NCBI GenBank assembly: GCA_050180895.1
Contig: JBFXDS010000004.1
Location: forward strand, 372,001 to 436,000
From: JBGPEQ01 sp050180895
GTDB lineage: Bacteria; Pseudomonadota; Alphaproteobacteria; Dongiales; Dongiaceae
Direction of reading: 5' to 3'
Length of the DNA: 64,000 nucleotides
Notes under the pieces: generated by a model
The model's database searches: none
Told to the model about the DNA's origin: nothing
Seen by the model: only the letters and a program-made list of their open reading frames with translations
Made by a program: the position numbers and the translations under genes
In this document: positions 24,701 to 32,660 of the stretch, piece after piece
Position numbering within the stretch: the stretch's first letter is position 1
Layout of the letters: each line of letters starts with the position of its first letter

Positions 24701-25548
24701 CCAACCGGCGCAAGAGCTACATCCAGAAGGCGATCGTCGGCGGCCACAAGGTCTACCTGCACACCGGCGAGTACGAGGACGGCAGCCTCGGCGAGATCTT
24801 CATCGACATGCACAAGGAAGGCGCGGCCTTCCGCAGCCTGATGAACAACTTCGCCATCGCCATCTCCATCGGCCTGCAATATGGCGTGCCGCTCGAGGAG
24901 TTCGTCGAGGCCTTCACCTTCACCCGCTTCGAGCCGCACGGCGTGGTCGAGGGCAACGACGCCATCAAGATGGCGACCTCGATCCTCGACTACGTGTTCC
25001 GCGAGCTGGCGATCTCCTATCTCGGCCGCACCGACCTCGCCCATGTGCAGCCGCACGACGTGCTGCCCGACAGCATGGGCCAGGGCGCGGCGGAAGGCGC
25101 CCTCGCCGCCGAGGAATCACAGGCGCTCGACGCGGTGAAGCGCCTGGCCAGCACCGGCTATGTGCGCAACCTCATCGTCTTCCACGGCGCCCGCAACGGC
25201 GAGGCAAAGGCGAACGCAGGCATAGATGCAGAAGTCGGCGCCGCGGCCTATGCCACCGGAACGGGTACAGTTGTCGCCGCCGCCGCCGTCAACGGCGGCG
25301 GCCACGCGATCACGGGTCACGGCGCGGTTGCGGCCGCGTCAGCCATCGCCCGCCCCGACACCGTCGGAGCCGTGGCGGTCGATGCCGCATTCGCCGAGGC
25401 GTTGGACGACCGCTTCGAGCGTATCCGCGAGGCACGCCTCAAGGGCTATGAGGGCGATGCCTGCGGCGAGTGCGGCAATTTCACCCTCGTGCGCAACGGC
25501 ACGTGCATGAAGTGCACGACCTGCGGGGCCACCAGCGGCTGTTCGTGA
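21775..25548 (+). CDS. nrdJ: Vitamin B12-dependent ribonucleoside-diphosphate reductase
   Basis: 1257-residue class II ribonucleotide reductase converting NDPs to dNDPs with adenosylcobalamin, oxygen-independent. Visible: RQMGAPNSPQWFNTGL, FIQSVADDL, RLFKYGSGTGSNFSRLR, SGGTTRRAAKMV, NPCSEYMFLDDTACNLASLNL (active-site NxCxE), and ATTIAPTGTIALVMDCDTTGIEP. The C-terminus has a zinc-ribbon with CGEC and CMKCTTCG; the Cys pair that re-reduces the active site lies there. Before it (about 1143-1205) is an Ala/Gly-rich low-complexity linker. Start ATG 21775. A terminator follows. Confidence 0.96.
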   Translation: MRIERRFTETGTSPYAEIAFRTTTSEIKNPDGSIVFQLRNIDVPADWSQVACDVLAQKYFRKAGVPARLKCVREGDIPEWLCRHVPDEEALAGLEPEQRTVGETKATQVFDRLAGTWTYWGWRGGYFDGEEDARAFFDELRYMLARQMGAPNSPQWFNTGLHWAYGIDGPAQGHYYVDFMNGKVTASRSAYEHPQPHACFIQSVADDLVNEGGIMDLWVREARLFKYGSGTGSNFSRLRGDGERLSGGGRSSGLMSFLKIGDRAAGAIKSGGTTRRAAKMVTVDLDHPDIEEYVNWKAREEQKVAALVTGSKLCSKHLNAIMQACHALSGGEERFDPKVNRELKKAVRAARAALIPDNYIQRVIQFARQDYAAIDFKTYDTDWDSDAYLTVSGQNSNNSVRVTNDFIQAVLDNGDWNLIRRTDGKVHKTVKARDLWEQIGEAAWMCADPGVQFDTTINEWHTCPASGRINASNPCSEYMFLDDTACNLASLNLMAFRRPLDEPNGGTFDTVGFSHAARLWTIVLEISVLMAQFPSREIARLSYEFRTLGLGYANIGGLLMAAGLPYDSEAGRALCGAITALMTGVSYATSAEMARELGSFPSFERNRSAMLRVIRNHRRAAYGEPGGYEDLSILPVPLDLENCPEPALVTAAQRAWDDALFVGETYGYRNAQATTIAPTGTIALVMDCDTTGIEPDFALVKFKKLAGGGYFKIINRTVPAALKTLGYGEEQIEEIIRYAVGHGTLDSAPGINHAELKARGFTASTLQALEQNLAAAFDIRFAFNRWTLGEEFCTKGLGFTAAQLNDVSFDMLTALGFSKQQIEEANTFCCGAMTLEGAPHLKAEHLPIFDCANACGRIGKRFLSVESHIRMMAAAQPFISGAISKTINMPNAATVEECKDAYMLSWRLCLKANALYRDGSKLSQPLAASILSDDEDDIEEIIEAPAAAKAPLVAERIVERVIERVVNLRAKRERLPNRRKSYIQKAIVGGHKVYLHTGEYEDGSLGEIFIDMHKEGAAFRSLMNNFAIAISIGLQYGVPLEEFVEAFTFTRFEPHGVVEGNDAIKMATSILDYVFRELAISYLGRTDLAHVQPHDVLPDSMGQGAAEGALAAEESQALDAVKRLASTGYVRNLIVFHGARNGEAKANAGIDAEVGAAAYATGTGTVVAAAAVNGGGHAITGHGAVAAASAIARPDTVGAVAVDAAFAEALDDRFERIREARLKGYEGDACGECGNFTLVRNGTCMKCTTCGATSGCS

Positions 25549-25620
25549 GAGAGCCGGACGGCTGCCGGTCGCGAGGGATTGGAGGTCAGCTCTCGCTGTT
25601 GTGTTCTCCCTGTGAAAACT

Positions 25621-25657
25621 TCCGGGTCCGCGGACGACGGCACGGGCCCGGATTTTT
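25621..25657 (+). terminator. Rho-independent terminator after nrdJ
   Basis: TCCGGGTCCG (25621-25630) pairs with CGGGCCCGGA (25643-25652), one G-T wobble, then TTTTT. Located about 75 bp after the nrdJ stop. Confidence 0.8.
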
Positions 25658-25757
25658 GTGGGGGAGTAATCCGGTGCGTGTCTGTCATTGACCTTTGTCG
25701 TAAGGCGAGATTTGATCGAGCCGCCTCGTGATACGATCAGACAGTACTGTGTATCCC

Positions 25758-25994
25758 ATGATCGATTGGCGCGAACACTTGACGGCCGATCCGAAAGTCT
25801 GCGGCGGGCAGCTGTGTGCTAAGGGCACGCGCGTGTTGGTGACGAACATTCTCGACAGCTTGGCCGAGGGCGCGACACAGAACGAGATACTGCGTAGCTA
25901 TCCGACGCTCCGGCCCGAGCACATTGAAGCATCGCTCGCCTATGCCGCTGAGTTGGCGCGCGAGGAATCGCTTCTACCCATACGCTCGGCGTGA
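25758..25994 (+). CDS. DUF433 antitoxin-like protein
   Basis: 78 residues with the DUF433 signature: HLTADPKVCGGQLCAKGTRVLVTNILDSLAEGATQNEILRSYPTL. DUF433 proteins carry a winged/HTH-like fold and are the usual antitoxin partner of DUF5615 PIN-like toxins. ATG 25758 is preferred over GTG 25728 because IDWREHL matches the typical beginning. The stop overlaps the next gene's GTG start (GTGA), so the pair is translationally coupled. Confidence 0.85.
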   Translation: MIDWREHLTADPKVCGGQLCAKGTRVLVTNILDSLAEGATQNEILRSYPTLRPEHIEASLAYAAELAREESLLPIRSA

Positions 25995-26341
25995 AGATCA
26001 AGCTGGACGAGAACCTGCCGGCCGAATTGCTCGACGACCTTCGAGCTGCCGGATGTGATGCCGCAACCGTGGAGGAAGAAGGGCTAACCGGCACGTCCGA
26101 TGACGTTCTGCTGGAACACGTTCGTCAAGAAGGTCGCGCCATCTTCACTATGGACAAAGGTGTTGCGGATGTTCGTGCCTATCCACCGGACCGTTATGCC
26201 GGGATTGTCCTGTTCCGGCCGGCGAGCGCAGGGCGGGGCGCAGTCCTAGCATTTGTGCGCGCCAATCTTGCACTGATTCTGGAACAGTCTCTCACCGGTC
26301 GATTGTTGGTCGTAAGCGAGCGTGGCATTCGCGTACGCTGA
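25991..26341 (+). CDS. DUF5615 PIN-like toxin
   Basis: 116 residues of the DUF5615 PIN-like fold: MKIKLDENLPAELLDDLRAAGCDAATV with the first acidic residues (Asp6, Glu7), then IFTMDKGVADVRAYPP with the second acidic cluster and GIVLFRPA. These resemble Mut7-C/PIN RNases and are toxins of DUF433 modules. Codon use is less extremely GC-biased than its neighbours, which fits a mobile accessory pair. Confidence 0.85.
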   Translation: MKIKLDENLPAELLDDLRAAGCDAATVEEEGLTGTSDDVLLEHVRQEGRAIFTMDKGVADVRAYPPDRYAGIVLFRPASAGRGAVLAFVRANLALILEQSLTGRLLVVSERGIRVR

Positions 26342-26359
26342 CGGGCTTCCGCCTCTCAC

Positions 26360-27379
26360 CTACACACCCTCGATCACCTTCACCCCCATCTGCGTCGGCA
26401 CGATCTGCGTCAGCCGGAAACCCGCTGCCTCATAAAGAGCGCGAAACTCCGCTTCCGATCGTTGCCGGCCGCCGGTGCAGACGAGCATGTTGACGTCGTT
26501 GGCGGCGGCGCCGCGGCTCGCGTCCGACTGGTCGATGCGCGGCGGGTAGATGCCCTCGATGGTCAGCAGCCTGGCGTCGGCGCGCATCGCGCGGCGGCAC
26601 GTCCTCAGAATGTCGGTGGCGCGCGCGTCGTCCCAGTCGTGGAGCACGTGCTTCAGCAGGTAGGCGTCGCCGTCGGCCGGCACCTCCCGGAAGAAGTCGC
26701 CGCCCCGGATCTCGCAGCGGGCGGCCAGGCCTTGCGCGCGCAGATCGGCGCCGGCGCGTTGGGCGACCGGCGGCAGGTCGAAGAGCAGGCCCGTGAGCGC
26801 CGGGTAGGCCTCGAGGATGCCGGCGAGGAGCGCGCCGTTGCCGCCGCCGACGTCGACGATCTTCCGGAACGGCGAGAAATCGTAGGCGGCGGCCACGGCG
26901 ACCGCGATCTGCCGGGTGAAATCGGCCATGGCGGCGTCGAAATTGGCGGCCTCGTCCGGATGCTCGCCCATATAGGCGAAGGGCTCCATGCCGAAGACGC
27001 GGCGGAAGGCCGGCTCGCCGGTCTGCACGCTGTGCATCAGGTCGCCCCAGGCCTGCTGCGTGATGCCGCCGAACAGCAGCGCCGCGGCGCGCATCGAGCC
27101 CGGAACGCCGGCGCGCAGGCAGGCGCCCATCGACGTCAGCGCGAACCGGCCGTCCGCCTCCTCCGCGAACACGCCGGCGCTCACCAGCAGGCGCAGCACG
27201 CGGCGCAGTGACGGCGCGTGGGTGCGCGTCGCCGCGGCCAGCTCCTCATGGCCGCGCGCGCCGTCGGCCAGAAGGTCGGCGACGCCGAGGCTGGCGGCGA
27301 CGTGGACCGCGCGCGACAGATAGAAGCCGGTGATCATCCGGAATAGCGCGAAGGGCGGCGGGAGCTCGGGTGCGGACAT
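26360..27379 (-). CDS. Family 2 O-methyltransferase (hydroxyneurosporene/acetylserotonin type)
   Basis: 339-residue two-domain enzyme. N-terminal winged-helix dimerisation region (HVAASLGVADLLADGARGHEELAAAT, SLRRVLRLLVSAGVF); C-terminal SAM domain with IVDVGGGNGALLAGILEAYP, LFDLPPV, GGDFFREVPADGDAYLLKHVLHDWDD (catalytic His in HDWDD) and DVNMLVCTGGRQRSEAEF. Plant-type O-methyltransferases act on small hydroxylated molecules. Start ATG 27379 follows AGGAGG at 8-bp spacing. Substrate unknown. Confidence 0.88.
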   Translation of the reverse strand: MSAPELPPPFALFRMITGFYLSRAVHVAASLGVADLLADGARGHEELAAATRTHAPSLRRVLRLLVSAGVFAEEADGRFALTSMGACLRAGVPGSMRAAALLFGGITQQAWGDLMHSVQTGEPAFRRVFGMEPFAYMGEHPDEAANFDAAMADFTRQIAVAVAAAYDFSPFRKIVDVGGGNGALLAGILEAYPALTGLLFDLPPVAQRAGADLRAQGLAARCEIRGGDFFREVPADGDAYLLKHVLHDWDDARATDILRTCRRAMRADARLLTIEGIYPPRIDQSDASRGAAANDVNMLVCTGGRQRSEAEFRALYEAAGFRLTQIVPTQMGVKVIEGV

Positions 27380-27528
27380 CGCGGGTATCCTCCTGCGAAT
27401 GCGGGGCGGGCCGCGAGCATGCCGGATCGCCGGAGCCGCGTCTTGGACGAATGTTACCGGCACGGAACGGCTATCGATCGACGGAGGGCTCGCGTATCAT
27501 CGATCTCGTTTTCTTCGACGGCACGACA

Positions 27529-27822
27529 ATGGACCTGACGTCTTTCCGAGAGTCCACGGCCGATCCCAAGCCGCCCGCCGACCTCGGCTTTGCGCTGCAG
27601 GCGCTGTGGTGGGATGCCAAGGGCGATTGGGACAAGGCGCATGAGTGCGCGCAGGCGCGCGACGACGATGCCGGCATGTCCGTGCACGCCTATCTGCACC
27701 GCAAGGAGGGCGACCTCTCGAACGCCGGCTACTGGTATCGACGCTGCGGCAGGCCGCCGGCGACCGTCACGCTCGAGCAGGAATGGCAGGCGCTGGCGGA
27801 GGAGCTGCTGGGCGCAGCGTGA
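27529..27822 (+). CDS. Conserved hypothetical protein
   Basis: 97 residues, acidic, no signal. Pattern: ADLGFALQALWWDAKGDWDKAHECAQ, VHAYLHRKEGDLSNAGYWYRRCGRP, LEQEWQALAEELL. I recognise this as a family of short TPR-like helical proteins conserved in several bacterial phyla with no known role. ATG 27529 gives a standard start; the same frame is open further left without a better start. Confidence 0.75.
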   Translation: MDLTSFRESTADPKPPADLGFALQALWWDAKGDWDKAHECAQARDDDAGMSVHAYLHRKEGDLSNAGYWYRRCGRPPATVTLEQEWQALAEELLGAA

Positions 27823-27842
27823 TGCCGTCGTGACCGCGCAAT

Positions 27843-27879
27843 AAAAAAGGCCCGGATGGCAGCGGTGTGCCATCCGGGC
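27843..27879 (-). terminator. Strong rho-independent terminator, leftward
   Basis: Perfect 12-bp stem GCCCGGATGGCA/TGCCATCCGGGC (27850-27861, 27868-27879), loop of six, followed leftward by TTTTTTAT. It stands 44 bp after the stop of the small gene 27923-28054 and 21 bp after the stop of the converging hypothetical gene. Confidence 0.85.
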
Positions 27880-27922
27880 AAGTCGCGCGAAGGGAGGATC
27901 ATTTCGCGCGTAACCGGGACAA

Positions 27923-28054
27923 TCAGAATTCCGTGGTCGTGCCGGGCGTCGACGCCTTTTGCTGGTCGCCGGCGCCCGGCCCGTGAAGACCGGCGGCGCG
28001 CCTCGCTAACACGCCGGGATCGGGTCCCCTCCTGACGGCGTTTCGTATCTCCAT
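27923..28054 (-). CDS. Possible 43-residue peptide gene
   Basis: A short frame encoding a basic, Gly/Pro-rich peptide that starts MEIRNAVRRGPDPGVL and ends STPGTTTEF. It has a ribosome-binding site GGGAG seven bases before ATG 28054 and a perfect terminator just downstream. An A/T-rich promoter-like stretch (28195-28240) flanked by two direct repeats lies upstream. I do not recognise the peptide. Alternatives: a regulatory RNA with an incidental frame, or a precursor peptide. No maturation genes are adjacent. Confidence 0.45.
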   Translation of the reverse strand: MEIRNAVRRGPDPGVLARRAAGLHGPGAGDQQKASTPGTTTEF

Positions 28055-28179
28055 GTTTCGACTCCCTGTTTAACTTGCCGGTCGACTCTGCTGGCCGACC
28101 CTCGTGCCGTTGCCGGCGGTGCAGGATCCGCGATCTCTCGCCGCTCCTGCCTGCATAGATACAAATTCCATGCCAATTC

Positions 28180-28256
28180 TGCTGCATCGCACATGCACAA
28201 CATATTTTGTATATTTATCATATAATTAGGTAGTTTGTGGAATGCTGCGTCGCACA
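28180..28256. promoter_or_regulatory. A/T-rich promoter region between two TGCTGC(A/G)TCGCACA repeats
   Basis: TGCTGCATCGCACA (28180-28193) and TGCTGCGTCGCACA (28243-28256) are direct repeats 63 bp apart, bracketing a 45-bp A/T-rich block that includes TATAAT (28221-28226, rightward) and TATGAT/TATACA leftward. Each holds TGC-N3-GCA, reminiscent of PhaR-type TGC/GCA sites. Most likely the control region of the leftward small gene. Regulator not identified. Confidence 0.45.
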
Positions 28257-28345
28257 AACAGGCGGGCGGCGAAGTGCCCGTTTGACCGGCAACCCGCCGC
28301 ACTTCTGCCCATGGAATCGGCGCCGATCTTCCGGCCGCGGGACCC

Positions 28346-29590
28346 CTACGGCCGAGCACTTCGCCGGGCCGCCGCCGCGGCGACCCAGAAGGCGACCGCG
28401 GCGAACGCGGCCACGGCGAACAGCATCCACAGCACGGCGTCATAGCCGCCCGCCGCCGACCAGAGGAGCGCGGCGCCGAGCGGGGCGCCGGCCATGGCGG
28501 CCATCGCCGGCGCCGCCAGCGCGCCGTTGACGGCGCCGTACCCCTCGCGCCACATGAGATCGGGAACCGCCGTGCCGCGCACGATGGTCATGATGCCGTT
28601 GGCGCCGCCATAGAGGACCGCCGCCGCAAAGAGCATCGCGGTCGAGCGCGGGAAGGCGATCAGCAGAAGCACCGCCAGCGGCAGGCCGAGCAGCACGATG
28701 CGTCCGGTGGTCGCCGTGGGCAGCCGCGAGCCCAGCAGGAAGACGACGAGCCGGCCGGCGACCTGCGCCGGTCCGATCAGGGCGACGGCGCCGATGGCGA
28801 CGGCCGTCGGCACCCGCCGCTCCGCCAGCAGCGGGATGAGGTGGAACGTCAGCGCCGAGAAGGTCGCGTAGTAGGCCGTCAGGCTTGCGGCCAGCGCCCA
28901 GAACACGGGGTGGCGGAGCGCCCGCCGGATGGCGTCCCGACTCTGCGCGCCCAGATCCTGCATCGTCACCGACGCCGAGCCGGGACGCGGCCCGTCGCGC
29001 AGCCATAGCGCGTGGATCGGCAGGCAGATGACGAGATTCGCCAGTGCCAGCGCCAGCAGCGCGTCGCGCCAGCCGAACCGCTCGATCAGGAGCTGGGTCA
29101 GCGGCACGAAGACCGTGCTGGAGAATCCGGCGACGAAGGTGACCACGGCGATCCGCGCGCGGTAGGTGCGGGGAAAGCGCCGCGCCAGCACGACGAACAC
29201 GGGCTCGTAGAGGGTGGCCGCCATGCTCAGGCCGATGCCCACCCAGAGGGCGTAGAACGCGGCCTGATGTCCGACCTGGGACCAGAGGGCGAGCAGCGCC
29301 GCGCCCAGGATCGTGCCCATCGTCATGATGGCGCGCCCGCCGCGACGGTCGATCCAGGATCCCACGCCGTAGGCGCAGACACCTGCGGTCAGCAATCCGA
29401 GCGACAGGGCGCCGTTGAGCGCCGTGCGGCTCCAGCCGAGATCCTGCTCCATCGGCACGACGAGCAGGGAAAAGCCGTAATACAGCGTCCCCCAGGACAC
29501 GACCTGCGCCACCGCGAGGGCGACGACGAGCGGCCAGCCGCCGGCGGGCTCGTCGGCCCCCGCGGGGGACGGGGGTTCGCGCGAGGTCAT
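28346..29590 (-). CDS. MFS transporter
   Basis: 414 residues, 12 TM helices. The MFS A-motif region appears as GVGSWIDRRGGRAIM between TM2 and TM3, and the oxalate/formate-antiporter-like branch is suggested by YGFSLLVVPMEQDLGWSRT. TM5 GFSSTVFVPL, central loop about residues 190-225. Substrate unknown. Start ATG 29590; the amine oxidase-like gene ends 22 bp upstream, so they are probably co-transcribed. Confidence 0.88.
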   Translation of the reverse strand: MTSREPPSPAGADEPAGGWPLVVALAVAQVVSWGTLYYGFSLLVVPMEQDLGWSRTALNGALSLGLLTAGVCAYGVGSWIDRRGGRAIMTMGTILGAALLALWSQVGHQAAFYALWVGIGLSMAATLYEPVFVVLARRFPRTYRARIAVVTFVAGFSSTVFVPLTQLLIERFGWRDALLALALANLVICLPIHALWLRDGPRPGSASVTMQDLGAQSRDAIRRALRHPVFWALAASLTAYYATFSALTFHLIPLLAERRVPTAVAIGAVALIGPAQVAGRLVVFLLGSRLPTATTGRIVLLGLPLAVLLLIAFPRSTAMLFAAAVLYGGANGIMTIVRGTAVPDLMWREGYGAVNGALAAPAMAAMAGAPLGAALLWSAAGGYDAVLWMLFAVAAFAAVAFWVAAAAARRSARP

Positions 29591-29612
29591 CCGGACGGAC
29601 GGAGCCGCACCC

Positions 29613-30932
29613 TCAGCGCTCCCCGCGGTTCGTCCACAGCTCCCAGCGTTGGCGCAGGCGCACGCCGAGGCCGAGGACCGGCGGCGGCGGCAGGGCCTGC
29701 GGCTGGCCGAGCGATTCCACGTCGGCGATCAGCGGGTTGTCGACGCCGCAGGCCATGTCCGCCGCCAGCAGGCCGGCGATGGTGCTCTTGGTGACTCCGA
29801 CGGCGTTGCAGCAGACGGCGGCATAGACGCTCGGCGCGACGCGGCCGAAACCGGGCGCGGAATTGCGCGACAGCGTGACGAATCCGGCCCAGCTATGCTC
29901 GAACGTCACGTTCGGCAGCATCGGAAAGCGGGCGCGGAACGCCGCCTCGTGATCGCGCCGCACCGCCCGGTAATGGGCGGCGCCGACGCGGAAGCCGGGG
30001 CGGTAGTCGATGTGCTGGCGGATCAGGATGCGATGGTCGCGGGTGTAGCGCATGGTGCAGCCGGCGAAGGCGTTGGCCGGCGTGATTCCCCAATCATCCT
30101 CGCCGCCGAGCGCGGCGCATTCGACCGGCGCCAGCGGGCGGGTCAGGCTGGCGAAGGCGGCGAAGACGAGGAGACGCCGCGCGTAGAACCCGAACGCCTC
30201 GGCGAAGCCGTTCGTGCACAGGATCAGCTTCGGTGCAAAGACGCTGCCGCCAGCCGTCTCCAGGCGGACGCCGTTCTCGTAGCCGACGCGGACCACCGGC
30301 GAGCGCTCGCACAGCGTCACGTTGTCCGGCAGGGAATCGGCGAGGCCGCGCGTCAAGGCCGCCGGATTCATCAGCGCGCAGCCCGGCGTGTAGACGGCCG
30401 CGTGATAGTACGGGGTGCCGATCTCGCGCCGGAGCTCCGCGGCGTCGAGCCAGCGATAGGGCTCGCCCAGCGCCTGCAACTCGCGCGCGAACGGCTCGAG
30501 CACCTGCGCCCGCCCCCGCTCGGAGACCGCGGCATGATACTTGCCGCGCCGGCTCCACTGGCACTCGATGCCGGCCGCCTTGACGAGGCGATCGAGCTGA
30601 TCGATGGCCGCGCGCGACAGCCTGAGATAGCGATGCGAGCCGTCGAGCTCGTCGAGGCTGCTGCCGACATTGTGCGGCAGATCGATGGCGAAGCCGGAGT
30701 TGCGGGCCGAGGCGTTCTCGCCCACCTCCTGCGCCTCGAGCAGGAGGATGCGATCGTTCGGCCGGTTCTCCGCCAGGCGCCGCGCCGCCGCAAGACCGGC
30801 ATAGCCGGCCCCCACGACGGCCCAATCGGCGCGCCGGTCGCCGGCGAGCGACGGCCGCGGCGCGCGCGCCGGCAGGATGCGGTTCCAGCCGTTGGTCGCG
30901 TCGTCGGCCGGCAGGACGCGGATGTCGGTCAT
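29613..30932 (-). CDS. FAD-dependent oxidoreductase (DAO family)
   Basis: 439-residue DAO/glycine-oxidase-type flavoprotein. The FAD Rossmann motif is WAVVGAGYAGLAAARRLAE, followed by LLLEAQEVGENASARNSGF (flavin loop). MNPAALTRGLAD, ILCTNGFAEAFG, RDHRILIRQHIDYR and the C-terminal CCNAVGVTKSTIAGLLAAD are typical of the gamma-glutamylputrescine oxidase-like group. It would oxidise an amine or N-methylated compound. ATG 30932 is used; GTG 30959 is an alternative. Follows the HerA-like gene closely. Confidence 0.85.
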   Translation of the reverse strand: MTDIRVLPADDATNGWNRILPARAPRPSLAGDRRADWAVVGAGYAGLAAARRLAENRPNDRILLLEAQEVGENASARNSGFAIDLPHNVGSSLDELDGSHRYLRLSRAAIDQLDRLVKAAGIECQWSRRGKYHAAVSERGRAQVLEPFARELQALGEPYRWLDAAELRREIGTPYYHAAVYTPGCALMNPAALTRGLADSLPDNVTLCERSPVVRVGYENGVRLETAGGSVFAPKLILCTNGFAEAFGFYARRLLVFAAFASLTRPLAPVECAALGGEDDWGITPANAFAGCTMRYTRDHRILIRQHIDYRPGFRVGAAHYRAVRRDHEAAFRARFPMLPNVTFEHSWAGFVTLSRNSAPGFGRVAPSVYAAVCCNAVGVTKSTIAGLLAADMACGVDNPLIADVESLGQPQALPPPPVLGLGVRLRQRWELWTNRGER

Positions 30933-30959
30933 CGTCGGCACGAGGGCTGCGGCGACCAC

Positions 30960-32525
30960 CTATTTCAGGAGCGAGCCGAGCATACCCCGCACGATCTTCC
31001 GGCCGAGCGAATTGCCGATCTGGCGGGCGACGCTCTTGGCCATCGCCTCGGCCAGGCCCTGGCGGCGGCCGTCGCCGAGGATGATCTTCTCCATGGCGCT
31101 CCGCTCGGGTTTCGGCTGCGCCGCGCCGCGCCGCGACGGCGACGACTGCGGCGACGGGGACGGCCGCGTCTGAATTTCCTCGGGCCGCTGCCAGCTGCCC
31201 GTGCCGGCGACGCCGGCATCGCGGGTCGTGGAGGCCGGCGCGGGCGCCGCGCCGCCCTGCAGCCGCTCGAAGGCCGACTCGCGATCGACCGTCTGCTCGT
31301 ACCGGCCCTTGAGCGGGCTCGTGCCGAGCAACGCCTGGCGCGCCTCCGCGCTGATGGCACCGATGCGCGAGGCCGGCGGCAGGACGAGAGCGCGCTCCAC
31401 TATCGAGGGCGTGCCCCCGGCGGCGAGGAACGACACCAGCCCCTCGCCGACGCCGAGCTCCATGATCGTCTGCGCGGTGTCGAGCTTCGGATTGGGGCGG
31501 AAGGTCTCGGCCGCCGCGCGTACGGCCTTCTGGTCGCGCGGTGTATAGGCGCGCAGCGCGTGCTGGACGCGGTTGCCGAGCTGGCCGAGGACGATGTCCG
31601 GGATATCCAGCGGGTTCTGGGTGATGAAGAAGACCCCGACGCCCTTGGAGCGGATCAGCCGCACCACCTGCTCGATCTTCTCGAGCAGCGCCTTGGGCGC
31701 GTCGGCGAACAGCAGGTGCGCCTCGTCGAAGAAGAAGACCAGCTTCGGCTTGTCGAGGTCGCCGGCCTCCGGCAGATTCTCGAACAATTCCGCCAGCAGC
31801 CAGAGCAGGAAGGTGGCGTAGAGGCGCGGGCTCTGCATCAGCCTGTCGGCGGCGAGGATGTTGACGGCGCCGTTGCCCGCGGGATCCACCATCATCAGGT
31901 CGGCCAGCTCCAGCGCCGGCTCGCCGAAGAACAGGTCGCCGCCCTGCTGCTCGAGCTGCAGCAGGCCGCGCTGGATGGCGCCGACCGTGGCGGCGCTGAC
32001 ATTGCCATAGGTGGTCGTCAGCTCCTTGGCGTTGTCGGCCACGAAGCCGAGCATGGCCCGCAGGTCCTTGAGGTCGAGCAGCAGCAGGCCCTCGTCGTCG
32101 GCCAGCTTGAAGACCAGCGTCAGCACGCCCGCCTGCACCTCGTTGAGGTCGAGCAGCCGCGCGAACAGCAGAGGCCCGAGATCGGAGACGGTGGCCCGCA
32201 CCGGATGCCCCTGCGTCCCGAACAGGTCCCAGAAGATCGTCGGAAAGCCGCGATAGGGATGATCGGCGATGCCGAGCGCGGCGAGCCGCTCCTGGATCTT
32301 CGGCGTCGCCGCGCCGGGCTGGCTGAGGCCGGCGAGATCGCCCTTCACGTCGGCCATGAACACGGGCACGCCGCGCGCCGACAGGCCCTCGGCGATGACC
32401 TGCAGGGTCACGGTCTTCCCGGTGCCGGTCGCGCCGGCGATCAGCCCGTGGCGGTTGGCGTAGCGCGGCAACAGCTCGAGCGGAGCCGTTCCCTTGGCGA
32501 CGACGATTCCCGGCACGTCCGACAT
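30960..32525 (-). CDS. HerA-like ATPase (DUF853, YjgR type)
   Basis: 521-residue P-loop ATPase: Walker A GATGTGKT (31-38), Walker B LVFFFDEAHLLF, arginine-finger region RLIRSKGVGVFFITQNPLDIPD. A Pro/Ser/Arg-rich linker (about 425-475) separates the catalytic domain from a C-terminal KIVRGMLGSLLK helix. These proteins are FtsK/HerA-related; the DUF853 branch has no settled function. Divergent from the RidA gene across 135 bp. Confidence 0.9.
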   Translation of the reverse strand: MSDVPGIVVAKGTAPLELLPRYANRHGLIAGATGTGKTVTLQVIAEGLSARGVPVFMADVKGDLAGLSQPGAATPKIQERLAALGIADHPYRGFPTIFWDLFGTQGHPVRATVSDLGPLLFARLLDLNEVQAGVLTLVFKLADDEGLLLLDLKDLRAMLGFVADNAKELTTTYGNVSAATVGAIQRGLLQLEQQGGDLFFGEPALELADLMMVDPAGNGAVNILAADRLMQSPRLYATFLLWLLAELFENLPEAGDLDKPKLVFFFDEAHLLFADAPKALLEKIEQVVRLIRSKGVGVFFITQNPLDIPDIVLGQLGNRVQHALRAYTPRDQKAVRAAAETFRPNPKLDTAQTIMELGVGEGLVSFLAAGGTPSIVERALVLPPASRIGAISAEARQALLGTSPLKGRYEQTVDRESAFERLQGGAAPAPASTTRDAGVAGTGSWQRPEEIQTRPSPSPQSSPSRRGAAQPKPERSAMEKIILGDGRRQGLAEAMAKSVARQIGNSLGRKIVRGMLGSLLK

Positions 32526-32660
32526 GCGGCATTCCCCTGCTGGCGACCCGATGATGGCGGGTTATCGGCCGGCCCTGTTCGCGCTGTCAAGCACGGCTGG
32601 ATCGACCCCGGCGGAGCCGATATGCTGCGCGCCGTTCGCACGGGAGAAGGAGCAGAAATC

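Noticed and set aside
21691..25056. 1121-codon leftward frame opposite nrdJ
   Set aside because: It mirrors nrdJ codons on the other strand, a usual effect of high third-position GC; no domain is recognisable.
28242..28445. Rightward 67-codon frame just after TATAAT near 28221
   Set aside because: Arg/Ala-rich, no ribosome-binding site, and it runs into the end of the MFS gene in antisense; not supported.
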